NCBI GenBank assembly: GCA_038134525.1 | Contig: JAYPVI010000004.1 | Coordinates: forward strand, 1-64,000 | Source: GCA-002727735 sp038134525 | GTDB lineage: Bacteria; Bacteroidota; Bacteroidia; Flavobacteriales_D; Parvicellaceae | Length of the DNA stretch: 64,000 nucleotides | Direction: 5' to 3' | In this document: in pieces, positions 6,117 through 14,610 of the stretch | How positions within the stretch are numbered: position 1 is the stretch's first letter | Layout: each line of letters starts with the position of its first letter | Position numbers and translations under genes: made by a program | The notes under the pieces: generated by a model | The model's input: only the letters and a program-made list of their open reading frames with translations | What the model was told of the DNA's origin: nothing | The model's database searches: none

Positions 6117-8264
6117 CTAAGCTTCTTGCTTAGGAGCTGGCTTTTCAAGGAGTACTTTTCTAGATATTTTCAACTTACCAGTCTTTGGATCTTTACCTAT
6201 AAGTTTAACATCTAACTCATCTCCAACCTTCAAATATTCTTCTACTTTTTCTACACGCTCATGAGCAATTTCAGAAATATGCAACAAGGCATCATTTCCT
6301 GGCATAATTTCAAGGAAAGCACCAAATGTCACAATGTTCTTAACTTTTCCATTATACACTTCACCAACTTCAGGCACTGGAGGATATGCAATTAATTTAA
6401 TTCTTCTTAACGCTTCCTGCATACCTTCTTTATCATCAGCAAATACTTCAACAATTGCCATTCCATCTACTGGATCTCCTATACTGATAGAAGTATTGGT
6501 TTCTTCTTGCATTTTTTGAATAGTTTCTCCCCCTTTTCCTATAATTCCTCCAATGGTGTCTTCTGGTACTTCAACCGTTTCTATTCTAGGAACAAAAGGC
6601 TTATAATCAGCTCTTGGAGCATCAATAGCTTTCATCATTTCACCTAAAATATGCAATCTACCATCTTTTGCTTGATTCAAAGCATTTTCAAGCATTTCAT
6701 AATCCAATCCATCGATTTTAATATCCATTTGGCATGCCGTAATTCCATTTTCAGTACCTGTAACCTTGAAATCCATATCACCCAAATGATCCTCATCTCC
6801 AAGAATATCAGAAAGGATTGCATATTTACCTTGATTATCAGTAATTAATCCCATTGCAATTCCTGAAACTGGCCTTTTCATTTTAACTCCCCCATCCATT
6901 AACGCTAATGTGCCTGCACAAACAGTTGCCATAGATGAAGATCCATTTGATTCTAAAATATCAGAAACTAATCTAATGGTGTATGGATTAACATCTTTTC
7001 CAGGCAACATCGGCTTAAGGGCTCTTAGTGCCAAGTTTCCATGCCCAACTTCTCTCCTACTAACCCCTCTAATAGGTCTAGCTTCACCAGTTGAGAAAGG
7101 TGGAAAATTATAGTGCAGTAAGAAATCTAAATCATCCTGCATCAAAGCACCATCTTTGCGTTGTACATCTAAAGAACTACCCAATGTTAAAGCAGTCAAA
7201 GATTGTGTTTCACCCCTAGTAAACAAAGCAGAACCGTGAACAAATCCAGGTAAGAAATCCACTTCGCATGAAATTGGTCTTATTTCAGTGGTTTTTCTAC
7301 CATCTAAACGGATTTTTTCGTCTAAAACTACTCTTCGAACAGCCTCTTTTTGAGTTGATTTAAAATATTGGCCCAATAAAAATCCATTTTCTGCTAACTC
7401 TTCTTCATTTAAAGTAGCTTTAAATTCTTCTTTAACCGCTCCAAAAAGTTCACCTCTTTTCTTTTTATCAGCAAGACCTTGTTTTGCGATATCATAGAAT
7501 TTATCATAAGCAAATGCATGAATTTTATCTCTTAGTTCGTTATTATGCGTTTCGTGACTATATTCTCTCTTTGGGTTAGCCTTTGCTACTTTGGAAGCCA
7601 CTGCCAATTGTAAATTACACTGATCTTTAATGACTTCGTGAGCTACTTTTATAGCCTCAAGCATATCTGCTTCACTCACTTCATTCATTTCACCCTCAAC
7701 CATCACGATACTATCTAATGTTCCCGCAATAACCATATCCATATCAGCACCTTTTAATTCCTCAAAAGTGGGGTTTATAATATGATTTCCGTCTTTTTTA
7801 GCGATTCTCACTTCAGAGACAGGCCCATTAAATGGAATATCTGAAACGGCTAATGCTGCTGATGCCGCTAAACATGCTAATGCATCTGGCATGTTCTCTT
7901 TTTCAGATGAAATTAACTGTATCATAACTTGCGTATCACCATGGAAATCATCTGGGAAAAGTGGTCTCAATGCCCTATCTACTAAACGCATAGTTAAAAT
8001 TTCTTCATCACTTGGTCTAGCTTCTCTTTTAAGAAACCCACCTGGAAAACGACCTGTAGAAGTGAATTTTTCTCTGTAGTCTACCGTTAAAGGCATAAAG
8101 TCTACACCATCCTTAACATCTGGATTTGAAACTACAGTAGCTAATAGCATGGTATCACCCATTCTAACAGTTACCGAGCCATCTGATTGCTTAGCTAATT
8201 TCCCAGTCTCTATAGAAATTTCTTTTCCTCCAGGAAGACTGATTTTTTCATTGATTATATTCAT
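6117..8264 (-). CDS. pnp: Polyribonucleotide nucleotidyltransferase (PNPase)
   Basis: This is a phosphorolytic 3'-5' exoribonuclease of RNA turnover, acting in the cytosol as a trimer. The 715 residues carry two RNase PH domains (about 5-230 and 315-540, with FFSTGEARPIRG and GDMDFKVTGT segments), a KH domain with IIGKGGE (about 560-610) and a C-terminal S1 domain (GKVKNIVTFGAFLEIMPG, about 625-695). All parts are full length. It follows rpsO, with a hairpin-plus-T-run between them, an arrangement conserved across bacteria. Expression therefore depends on readthrough or on a promoter inside the gap. Confidence 0.98.
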   Translation of the reverse strand: MNIINEKISLPGGKEISIETGKLAKQSDGSVTVRMGDTMLLATVVSNPDVKDGVDFMPLTVDYREKFTSTGRFPGGFLKREARPSDEEILTMRLVDRALRPLFPDDFHGDTQVMIQLISSEKENMPDALACLAASAALAVSDIPFNGPVSEVRIAKKDGNHIINPTFEELKGADMDMVIAGTLDSIVMVEGEMNEVSEADMLEAIKVAHEVIKDQCNLQLAVASKVAKANPKREYSHETHNNELRDKIHAFAYDKFYDIAKQGLADKKKRGELFGAVKEEFKATLNEEELAENGFLLGQYFKSTQKEAVRRVVLDEKIRLDGRKTTEIRPISCEVDFLPGFVHGSALFTRGETQSLTALTLGSSLDVQRKDGALMQDDLDFLLHYNFPPFSTGEARPIRGVSRREVGHGNLALRALKPMLPGKDVNPYTIRLVSDILESNGSSSMATVCAGTLALMDGGVKMKRPVSGIAMGLITDNQGKYAILSDILGDEDHLGDMDFKVTGTENGITACQMDIKIDGLDYEMLENALNQAKDGRLHILGEMMKAIDAPRADYKPFVPRIETVEVPEDTIGGIIGKGGETIQKMQEETNTSISIGDPVDGMAIVEVFADDKEGMQEALRRIKLIAYPPVPEVGEVYNGKVKNIVTFGAFLEIMPGNDALLHISEIAHERVEKVEEYLKVGDELDVKLIGKDPKTGKLKISRKVLLEKPAPKQEA

Positions 8265-8285
8265 TTATCTTATTTTAATTTTAAC

Positions 8286-8318
8286 AAAAAAAGGACCATT
8301 ACGCAAGCGCAATAGTCC
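8286..8318 (-). terminator. Hairpin/attenuator between rpsO and pnp
   Basis: On the minus strand GGACTATTGCG (from 8318) pairs with CGTAATGGTCC (to 8293) using two G-U wobbles and closing on a CTTG tetraloop. Seven T follow (8292-8286). It looks like a complete intrinsic terminator placed before pnp. Confidence 0.75.
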
Positions 8319-8344
8319 CCTCAAATACATTTTTTACAGTTAGA

Positions 8345-8614
8345 TTATCTTCTTATGTTAAGTTCTTTGATAATCGCTCTGTATCGTTCAATATCTTTAT
8401 TCTTCAAATAATCCAATTGACTTCTTCTTTTACCTACTAATCTAATAAGTGATCTTTGGGTATTGAAGTCTTTTTTATTGGCTTTCAAATGTTGAGTCAA
8501 ATGACTAATTCTGTAAGTGAATAACGCTATTTGACCTTCTGCAGAACCGGTATCGGACTCCCCCTTACCGTGCTTTTTAAAAAATTCTTTTTTCTTTTCT
8601 GAATCTAAATACAT
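8345..8614 (-). CDS. rpsO: 30S ribosomal protein S15
   Basis: S15 binds 16S rRNA early in assembly of the small subunit. The 89 residues are the normal length. Diagnostic segments are GESDTGSAEGQIALFTYRI, the LTQHLKANKKDFNTQRSL core and GKRRSQLDYLK. The gene is first in the rpsO-pnp unit, with a TATATTTG promoter box 38 nt upstream. In other bacteria S15 represses its own mRNA through a 5'-UTR structure. I looked at the short leader here and did not see an obvious one. Confidence 0.98.
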   Translation of the reverse strand: MYLDSEKKKEFFKKHGKGESDTGSAEGQIALFTYRISHLTQHLKANKKDFNTQRSLIRLVGKRRSQLDYLKNKDIERYRAIIKELNIRR

Positions 8615-8652
8615 ATCAACACTATTTAAGTTATTGTAATGCTAAACGGCTG

Positions 8653-8660
8653 CAAATATA
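8653..8660 (-). promoter_or_regulatory. -7 box TATATTTG for rpsO-pnp
   Basis: This is an exact TAnnTTTG on the minus strand. The sequence TTTCG about 20 nt further upstream (8685-8681) could serve as a weak -33 element. It leaves a leader of roughly 30-35 nt before the rpsO ATG at 8614. Confidence 0.6.
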
Positions 8661-8711
8661 TATGAAATACATTACATATGCGAAATTGAATGTTAAATAT
8701 CTGCAAACTGA

Positions 8712-9419
8712 TCAAAAAACCCAACCAATTCTAACACATCCAACTCCTCCTAAAGAAAATATTTGCTCTCTAGATTTAGGAATTACTGTAGTAACATCTG
8801 AAGAAGTTTGTGAACTTTGATCTAAAATCTGATATGATCCTTCAAGAAAATTAGTTTGTATGAATTGAAGTCCTATTTCTGTACCCACATACAGATTTTG
8901 GGTCAAATATTGATCAAAACCACTCAACAATCGTATTCCAAGCTGTCTTACAGGTCTTTTAATGTTATAATTTTGATCGGGGATAAAAATAAGAGAATCT
9001 GTTCTAGAACCGTATTCATCATTTCTTCCAAAACCGATTATCCCTTCGATTCCAGTATATAAACCTGTTTTATTTATCTTATTATACCCCTCGTAACCAA
9101 ATGAGAAGTGATGTAAAGCACTTATTCTTTCAACACTACCAACTCCATTTCCATTAATCTCCCTAATCTCAAAATAATGCGATTCTCTGTTAAAATCAAC
9201 ATTGAATCGAAGTACTGATTTTTCATTTAAAAAGCACCTAAATTTAAGCTTTGGTCTATAACGGTCTATGTTAAATGAGGGATATATTTGCCCCTCAATA
9301 GAAATGTAAGCTGTATTGACTTTAGTGCTATCTTGAGCATTATAAAAGGGAGATAAAACCAAATAAAGTATAATTAAATTGAATCTAACTAAGAGTTTAT
9401 ATAATGTATTATAAGTCAT
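8712..9419 (-). CDS. Predicted outer-membrane beta-barrel protein
   Basis: The product has 235 residues. An N-terminal hydrophobic segment ends near YNAQ (about residue 28), a likely signal peptidase I site. The rest alternates polar and hydrophobic residues in short strands and ends GCVRIGWVF, with a C-terminal aromatic residue, as in small outer-membrane barrels. No enzymatic motif is seen and no named family is recognised. It lies 6 nt downstream of pcm on the same strand, so the two are very probably co-transcribed, but a functional link to protein repair is not evident. Confidence 0.65.
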   Translation of the reverse strand: MTYNTLYKLLVRFNLIILYLVLSPFYNAQDSTKVNTAYISIEGQIYPSFNIDRYRPKLKFRCFLNEKSVLRFNVDFNRESHYFEIREINGNGVGSVERISALHHFSFGYEGYNKINKTGLYTGIEGIIGFGRNDEYGSRTDSLIFIPDQNYNIKRPVRQLGIRLLSGFDQYLTQNLYVGTEIGLQFIQTNFLEGSYQILDQSSQTSSDVTTVIPKSREQIFSLGGVGCVRIGWVF

Positions 9420-9425
9420 TGATTT

Positions 9426-10070
9426 TTAGTTTTTTATATCTTTCAACATAGGAACAAATTTAAAATCCCCATAAGTCTTTTCTTCAAACACATCATCTTT
9501 TAAACGAACAATCAGTTTCATTTGTTGCACATCTTGCTCACCTACAGGTATAACCATTCTACCCCCCACTTTTAATTGGTATTTTAAGTCATTGGGAACA
9601 TAAGGAGCTCCACAAGTTACAATGATGCCATCAAAGGGAGCAAAAGCAGGTTTACCTTTAAATCCATCTCCAAAATAAAGGTGGGCCCTGTAACCATGTT
9701 GACTTAAAAAAAGTTTTGCGTTATTAAACAAATTCTTATGCCTTTCAATAGAATGAACTTTTACGCCTAGTTGACACAATACAGCAGTTTGGTATCCTGA
9801 ACCTGTTCCAATTTCCAATACTTTATTGCCTCTTTTAACATTTAAAAGTTCAGTCTGATAAGCAACCGTGAAGGGCTGACTTATAGTTTGACCCTCACCG
9901 ATAGGAAATGCCGCATCTTCATATGCAAATTTATCACGAAAAACAGGATCAAGAAAAAGATGCCTGGGAATAACATTTATGGCACTTAGAACCTTTTTAT
10001 CTGCAATCCCTTTTTTCTTAAGATCTTCAACTAATTTTGCTCTTAGCCCTATGTATTTCGCTTCATTCAT
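9426..10070 (-). CDS. pcm: Protein-L-isoaspartate O-methyltransferase
   Basis: The enzyme methylates L-isoaspartyl residues of aged proteins using S-adenosylmethionine so they can return to L-aspartate. The 214 residues contain the family marks FPIGEGQTISQPF (substrate loop, about residues 55-68) and VLEIGTGSGYQTAVL (SAM motif I, about 83-97), then FDGIIVTCGAPYVP (about 142-155) and GGRMVIPVG. Length is normal and the location cytosolic. It is the first gene of a two-gene unit with the outer-membrane protein at 8712. No exact promoter box was found in the gap toward 10152. Confidence 0.96.
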   Translation of the reverse strand: MNEAKYIGLRAKLVEDLKKKGIADKKVLSAINVIPRHLFLDPVFRDKFAYEDAAFPIGEGQTISQPFTVAYQTELLNVKRGNKVLEIGTGSGYQTAVLCQLGVKVHSIERHKNLFNNAKLFLSQHGYRAHLYFGDGFKGKPAFAPFDGIIVTCGAPYVPNDLKYQLKVGGRMVIPVGEQDVQQMKLIVRLKDDVFEEKTYGDFKFVPMLKDIKN

Positions 10071-10168
10071 TTACACAAAAGAAGTATCAATTCATTAATA
10101 ATTAATGTCTAAACACTAAATATTGCTAACATATGATGTTAATAATTTTAGATGAATCTAATATTTAC

Positions 10169-10176
10169 TAAATTTG
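10169..10176 (+). promoter_or_regulatory. -7 box TAAATTTG for gene at 10194
   Basis: This is an exact TAnnTTTG ending 17 nt before the ATG at 10194. It lies inside the longer reading frame that could start at 10152, so it decides the start: transcription would begin after 10152. Confidence 0.65.
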
Positions 10177-10193
10177 TGCGTTTCGGTAGTGTT

Positions 10194-11165
10194 ATGCTTA
10201 AAATAGGAGTCGTAGGAGCTGGTCATCTAGGTAAAATTCACATCAAAATTTTAAAAGAAGCATCATTTGTTGAATTAGCTGGATTTTATGATCTTGATCA
10301 TAATGTAATGGAACAGGTGAGCAAATCTCATCAAATCAAATCTTTTGAAAGCTTAGATGAATTAATACAAGATTGTGACATTGTTGATATTGTCACCCCC
10401 ACAATATCACACTATTATTGTGCACAAAAAGCAATAAGAAATAACAAACATGTTTTTATTGAAAAACCTGTTACCCACACCCTTTCTGAAGTTAAGAATC
10501 TAATAAAATTAGCCAATAAGCATAGCGTTAAAGCGCAAGTTGGACATGTGGAAAGGTTTAACCCTGCTTTTATTTTAGCATCTAAAGAAATATCCAAACC
10601 AAAGTTTATCGAAACCCATAGGCTTGCTCAATTCAACGCCAGGGGAACAGATGTATCTGTGGTTTTAGACCTCATGATACATGATTTAGATATTCTTCTA
10701 CATGTTGTTAATTCACCTATTAAAAATATTCATGCCAGTGGTGTTGCAGTGTTAAGCGACACACCTGATATAGCCAATGCAAGAATTGAATTTTTAAATG
10801 GATGTGTAGCTAATTTAACCGCTAGTAGAATGTCTCTCAAAAACATGAGAAAATCTCGATTCTTTCAGAAAGATGCTTATATATCAGTAGATTTTTTGAA
10901 TAAACAATTTGAATTCATTTGCTTAGAAGAATTAAAAGAACCTGAGCCATTTATTCCCGTCATTGACTTAGGAGCTAAAGGGAAGAAAAAAGTGGTTATG
11001 CAAACTGAAAAGTCTTCTGAAATCAACCCTATTGAAGAAGAGCTGAAGTCTTTTATTAAATCAATTCATCAAAATAAGAGCCCAGAAGTAGATCTCATTT
11101 CAGCACAAAAAGTACTCCAGTTAGCTATTGAAATTTCAGAACAAATCACAGTTGGGCAAAATTAA
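10194..11165 (+). CDS. Gfo/Idh/MocA-family NAD(P)-dependent oxidoreductase
   Basis: The product has 323 residues from the chosen start (MLKIGVVGAGHLGKIHI). The N-terminal Rossmann fold shows GVVGAGHLG, DIVDIVTPT and the EKPVT motif (HVFIEKPVTHT), in which the Lys is the family catalytic residue. The C-terminal alpha/beta domain includes DLMIHDLDILLHVV. The family acts on sugars, inositol or heme-derived substrates, and the substrate here is not decided. The start at 10194 is preferred over 10152 because the Rossmann strand begins at residue 3 and a promoter box sits in between. The next gene (lipoprotein) follows 44 nt downstream, ahead of a sugar transferase, so a role in polysaccharide precursor synthesis is possible. 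Confidence 0.85.
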   Translation: MLKIGVVGAGHLGKIHIKILKEASFVELAGFYDLDHNVMEQVSKSHQIKSFESLDELIQDCDIVDIVTPTISHYYCAQKAIRNNKHVFIEKPVTHTLSEVKNLIKLANKHSVKAQVGHVERFNPAFILASKEISKPKFIETHRLAQFNARGTDVSVVLDLMIHDLDILLHVVNSPIKNIHASGVAVLSDTPDIANARIEFLNGCVANLTASRMSLKNMRKSRFFQKDAYISVDFLNKQFEFICLEELKEPEPFIPVIDLGAKGKKKVVMQTEKSSEINPIEEELKSFIKSIHQNKSPEVDLISAQKVLQLAIEISEQITVGQN

Positions 11166-11209
11166 CTTCAAAATCACAATAAAATTGATTTTTTCGCATT
11201 ATAATATTA

Positions 11210-12094
11210 ATGAAATATAATTGGGTTATAATCATCTTTTTGTTTTGGAGTTGCGAAACTTTTGATAGACCTGAAAAAATTCCTTCCTTCATCCACGTTG
11301 AAGATTTTGATTTTTCTATCACTCACAGTAGCCAAGGATCACCCAGCGAGAAGATTACAGATGTTTGGGTATATGTTGATGGAAACATAGTAGGTGTATA
11401 TGAACTTCCGAGTACTATTCCCCTTCATTACGATGGAACCCAAATCTTGAAACTTCATCCAGGGATAAAACAAAATGGCATTTCAGTCGATAGAACTAAA
11501 TATCCTTTTTACAAACCCTACATCACAAATGTTGATTTAATCCCAGATAGTATTCTTTCAATATCGCCAGAAACAGAATATGAAGATCAACTTTACATAT
11601 GGCTAGAAGATTTTGAGGATCCTCAATCAAAATTTGAAACCTTCTCCAATTCTGACACTGATTTAGTTATTACTGATCAACCAACAAATATCCTGTTTGA
11701 TGGTTCTAACATAGGGGAAATATCACTAAATGCAAACCAGGAAGTATTTGAAATGAGAACAAATGAATTGGAATTCAATCAATTTCCAAAAAACTTAAAT
11801 ATCCCAGCTTTCATAGAGATGAACTACGCCAACAATTACCCTTTTGAAGTAGGTATTCTTCATCGAGATAACATTTTACCTTCATACGTGAGACAACCAT
11901 TAATAACGTTTATTCCTACTTATGAATTCCTTGATAGTATCGTTTGGAATAAAACTTATCTATATATTCCTGATGCAACTAATTTTTTCCCAAGCGCTAC
12001 TGAATTTGATCTTTATTTAAGGATACAGAATTCCGATCAACAAGACAACATCAAAGTAAGATTAGATAACATTAAAGTGATCTTCAGGCCATGA
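11210..12094 (+). CDS. Hypothetical lipoprotein coupled to sugar transferase
   Basis: The product has 294 residues. A short signal ends in FWSC at about residue 15, a good lipobox. The mature part (from about residue 25) looks all-beta, with many Asp/Asn/Pro turns and ending in RLDNIKVIFRP. I do not recognise the family. Its TGA overlaps the ATG of the next gene (ATGA at 12091-12094), which implies translational coupling with the polyprenyl sugar transferase. That context suggests a role in surface polysaccharide, but this is inference only. It has no visible catalytic motif. Confidence 0.65.
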   Translation: MKYNWVIIIFLFWSCETFDRPEKIPSFIHVEDFDFSITHSSQGSPSEKITDVWVYVDGNIVGVYELPSTIPLHYDGTQILKLHPGIKQNGISVDRTKYPFYKPYITNVDLIPDSILSISPETEYEDQLYIWLEDFEDPQSKFETFSNSDTDLVITDQPTNILFDGSNIGEISLNANQEVFEMRTNELEFNQFPKNLNIPAFIEMNYANNYPFEVGILHRDNILPSYVRQPLITFIPTYEFLDSIVWNKTYLYIPDATNFFPSATEFDLYLRIQNSDQQDNIKVRLDNIKVIFRP

Positions 12095-13488
12095 AAAAAA
12101 AATACTTTTGGTTGGTCTTTTTAATCTTTGATTTGGCTACGGCCTCCTTGTCTTGGATTTGCTTTAATTTTTTTAGAAAAACGTACATAGAAAAATATCC
12201 ATTTGATATTAACCAAAAGCTCATAATAAGCACCGTACTTTTATCTGTTTTTTGGGTATTAATTTATGCAGCATTGGGACAATACAAATCAGTATATAAA
12301 AAATATAGGATTAAAGAAATTGCTCAAACTCTAACTCAATCATTTTTAGGTATCATTTTAATCTTTTTCGCTTTTCTGTTAGATGATCAAATAAATACAT
12401 ATCAAGATTATTACAATCTCATTATAGCTTTAACACTGCTACACTGCATCTTTACCTTTATTCCAAGAATAGCGCTTACAACTAATATTGTTAAGAAGGT
12501 TCACAATGGATTAATAGGTTTTAACACCCTCATTATTGGCAGCAGAAATAAAGCAAAAGAAACGTTATTAGAAATTCTAAGTCTTAAAAAATCTTCAGGT
12601 TACTTTTTCAAAGGTTATATATCCACAAACGGTGGCCAAGATATGATGACGGAAACAGGATTAAAAAAACTTGGAGATTATCACACACTTAAAGAAGTAA
12701 TAGAAAAATATAAAATTGAGGAAGTAATTATTGCTACAGAACCAAAAGAACACGAGAAAATCAATAACATTATAAATGATGTGGCTGATCTGAATGTTAG
12801 TATTAAAGTTATCGCAGATATGTATAACATATTAACCGGGTCTGTCAAAATGAGCTCCATTTTCGGAGCATTATTGATTTCTGTAAATCCTGAAATTTTG
12901 AGTCCGTGGCAAAAAATCACTAAACGAATAGTTGATGTTTTGTTATCCATTTCAGCTATTCTATTTCTACTTCCTGTTTTTATCATACTTTCCTTACTGA
13001 TTAAATCAGGAACGAAAGGTCCTATCATTTTTAAACAGGAGCGAATTGGTCTAAATGGCAAACCTTTCTGGATTTACAAATTCAGATCTATGGTTACAGA
13101 AGCTGAGCAGAGTGGCCCTCAACTTTCCAGTCAAAACGACCCAAGAATTACCGCAATTGGAAAATTCATGCGTAAAACTCGTCTTGATGAAACACCTCAA
13201 TTTTTTAATGTCATTAAAGGAGATATGGCTATAGTTGGCCCTAGACCTGAACGTAAATTTTACATTAATAAAATTGTAGAAAGAGCACCTCATTACAAGC
13301 ATATCTTAAAAGTTAAGCCGGGAATAACCAGTTGGGGACAAGTAAAATTTGGCTATGCTGAAAACGTAGATGAAATGATAGCTCGATTAAAATTTGATCT
13401 ATTATACGTAGAAAACATGTCACTTTCATTGGACATTAAAATTCTATTTTATACGGCTATCATTATGATCAAGGGAGATGGTAAATAG
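12091..13488 (+). CDS. Polyprenyl-phosphate sugar-1-phosphate transferase (exopolysaccharide initiator)
   Basis: The product has 465 residues. Four to five N-terminal membrane helices (about 1-130) precede a nucleotide-sugar-like CoA-binding-type region (about 145-250). A C-terminal bacterial sugar transferase domain starts near residue 275 (TKRIVDVLLS) with a membrane hairpin, then KQERIGLNGKPFWIYKFRSM, TRLDETPQFFNVIKGDMA and VGPRPE. The family moves a sugar phosphate from a UDP-sugar to undecaprenyl phosphate, the first step of capsule, O-antigen or exopolysaccharide repeat synthesis at the inner membrane. It overlaps the lipoprotein gene by 4 nt. No other polysaccharide genes are adjacent. 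Confidence 0.9.
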   Translation: MKKKYFWLVFLIFDLATASLSWICFNFFRKTYIEKYPFDINQKLIISTVLLSVFWVLIYAALGQYKSVYKKYRIKEIAQTLTQSFLGIILIFFAFLLDDQINTYQDYYNLIIALTLLHCIFTFIPRIALTTNIVKKVHNGLIGFNTLIIGSRNKAKETLLEILSLKKSSGYFFKGYISTNGGQDMMTETGLKKLGDYHTLKEVIEKYKIEEVIIATEPKEHEKINNIINDVADLNVSIKVIADMYNILTGSVKMSSIFGALLISVNPEILSPWQKITKRIVDVLLSISAILFLLPVFIILSLLIKSGTKGPIIFKQERIGLNGKPFWIYKFRSMVTEAEQSGPQLSSQNDPRITAIGKFMRKTRLDETPQFFNVIKGDMAIVGPRPERKFYINKIVERAPHYKHILKVKPGITSWGQVKFGYAENVDEMIARLKFDLLYVENMSLSLDIKILFYTAIIMIKGDGK

Positions 13489-13501
13489 TTAAAAAGTATT
13501 C

Positions 13502-13509
13502 TATATTTG
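13502..13509 (+). promoter_or_regulatory. -7 box TATATTTG for gene at 13522
   Basis: This is an exact TAnnTTTG ending 12 nt before the ATG at 13522. A TTG inside the box (13507) is an apparent alternative start for the next gene and is rejected for that reason. The predicted leader is under 10 nt. Confidence 0.6.
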
Positions 13510-13521
13510 CCGAAAAAAATT

Positions 13522-14412
13522 ATGAAAAATATTGCTGTAATTGGAGCTGGCACCATGGGGAACGGAATTGCTCATGTTTTTGCTCAACATGGTTATCAAG
13601 TAAACCTAATTGACATATCACCTGATGCATTGGATAGAGCCTTAAAAACCATTGAAAAAAATCTAGATAGAATGCTCTCAAAAGAGAAAATTACAGCAGA
13701 AACAAAAAAAAATACGCTTTCTAATCTTCATAAAATCACCAATTTAAAAGAAGGAGTATCTAATGCAGACCTTGTCGTAGAAGCTGCCACAGAAAATATG
13801 GATATCAAATTATCTATTTTCAAGGAAATGGATCAGTTTGCTCCTGCAAATTGTATTTTATCTACCAACACCTCTTCTATTTCCATAACCAAAATTGCAG
13901 CGGTAACAAAAAGAGCCGATAAGGTTATTGGAATGCACTTCATGAATCCAGTACCGGTAATGAAACTAGTTGAAGTTATAAAAGGCTACTCTACATCCAA
14001 CGAAACACTTGAAACCATAATGGAACTGTCAAAAATAATTGGTAAAGTTCCTGTTGAAGTAAATGATTTTCCGGGCTTTGTGGCCAATAAAATACTAATG
14101 CCCATGATTAACGAAGCTATTATCACCCTTCATGAAGGTGTGGCAGGTGTCGAAGAAATCGATACCGTAATGAAACTTGGTATGGCACACCCAATGGGGC
14201 CTCTTCAATTAGCTGATTTTATTGGACTAGATGTCTGCTTAGCCATACTCAGGGTTTTACAAGATGGATTTGGAAACCCTAAATATGCCCCTTGTCCACT
14301 TCTTGTGAATATGGTTACAGCAGGTAAACTAGGTGTAAAATCTGGTGAAGGATTTTACAACTGGGAACATGGAACAAAAGAATTAATCATTTCAGATTAT
14401 TTCAAATCTTAA
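13522..14412 (+). CDS. 3-hydroxyacyl-CoA (3-hydroxybutyryl-CoA) dehydrogenase
   Basis: The enzyme oxidises L-3-hydroxyacyl-CoA to 3-ketoacyl-CoA with NAD, or works in reverse. From the chosen start it has 296 residues, close to the stand-alone family length. The N-terminus carries the NAD motif GAGTMGNGIAHVFAQHG. Further on are STNTSSISI, GMHFMNPVPVMKLVE (catalytic His and Glu, about residues 135-150) and NDFPGFVANKI with its conserved Asn. The C-terminal helical domain is complete. It is monocistronic, with its own promoter and a candidate terminator downstream. The fatty acyl-CoA ligase, acyl-CoA carboxylase and fused E1 elsewhere in the window fit acyl-CoA metabolism. Confidence 0.93.
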   Translation: MKNIAVIGAGTMGNGIAHVFAQHGYQVNLIDISPDALDRALKTIEKNLDRMLSKEKITAETKKNTLSNLHKITNLKEGVSNADLVVEAATENMDIKLSIFKEMDQFAPANCILSTNTSSISITKIAAVTKRADKVIGMHFMNPVPVMKLVEVIKGYSTSNETLETIMELSKIIGKVPVEVNDFPGFVANKILMPMINEAIITLHEGVAGVEEIDTVMKLGMAHPMGPLQLADFIGLDVCLAILRVLQDGFGNPKYAPCPLLVNMVTAGKLGVKSGEGFYNWEHGTKELIISDYFKS

Positions 14413-14474
14413 TTTTCAATCCATTCAAAAGATTTCATTAAGTATTTTGAATATCTGTTATTATAAGATCTAGC

Positions 14475-14522
14475 AAAAAACCTTATCGACAAAAGGACTT
14501 CGCTTTTTGGTTTGTTTTTTTT
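14475..14522 (+). terminator. Candidate intrinsic terminator after 3-hydroxyacyl-CoA dehydrogenase
   Basis: An outer pairing AAACC (14478-14482) with GGTTT (14509-14513) encloses AAAAG/CTTTT (14491-14495, 14503-14507), with eight T at 14515-14522. The two helices are separated by an asymmetric loop, so the structure is weak. The rest of 14413-14610 is AT-rich with nothing clear. Confidence 0.4.
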
Positions 14523-14610
14523 AGTTGTAACATTTTTAGTAGAATTCATACCATAGGCTTTTAGTTGTTTTAACTAATAACGCCCATATACTCTACTTAT
14601 TGTGACAATT

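Noticed and set aside
10152..10193. Start of the oxidoreductase at 10152
   Set aside because: The extra residues lie upstream of the Rossmann strand and contain a promoter box at 10169, so 10194 is the better start.
12681..13061. Open frame of 126 codons opposite the sugar transferase
   Set aside because: It is antisense to conserved domain sequence with no start signal or recognizable motif.
13507..13521. TTG start for the 3-hydroxyacyl-CoA dehydrogenase
   Set aside because: It lies within the TATATTTG box; ATG at 13522 fits the NAD motif position.
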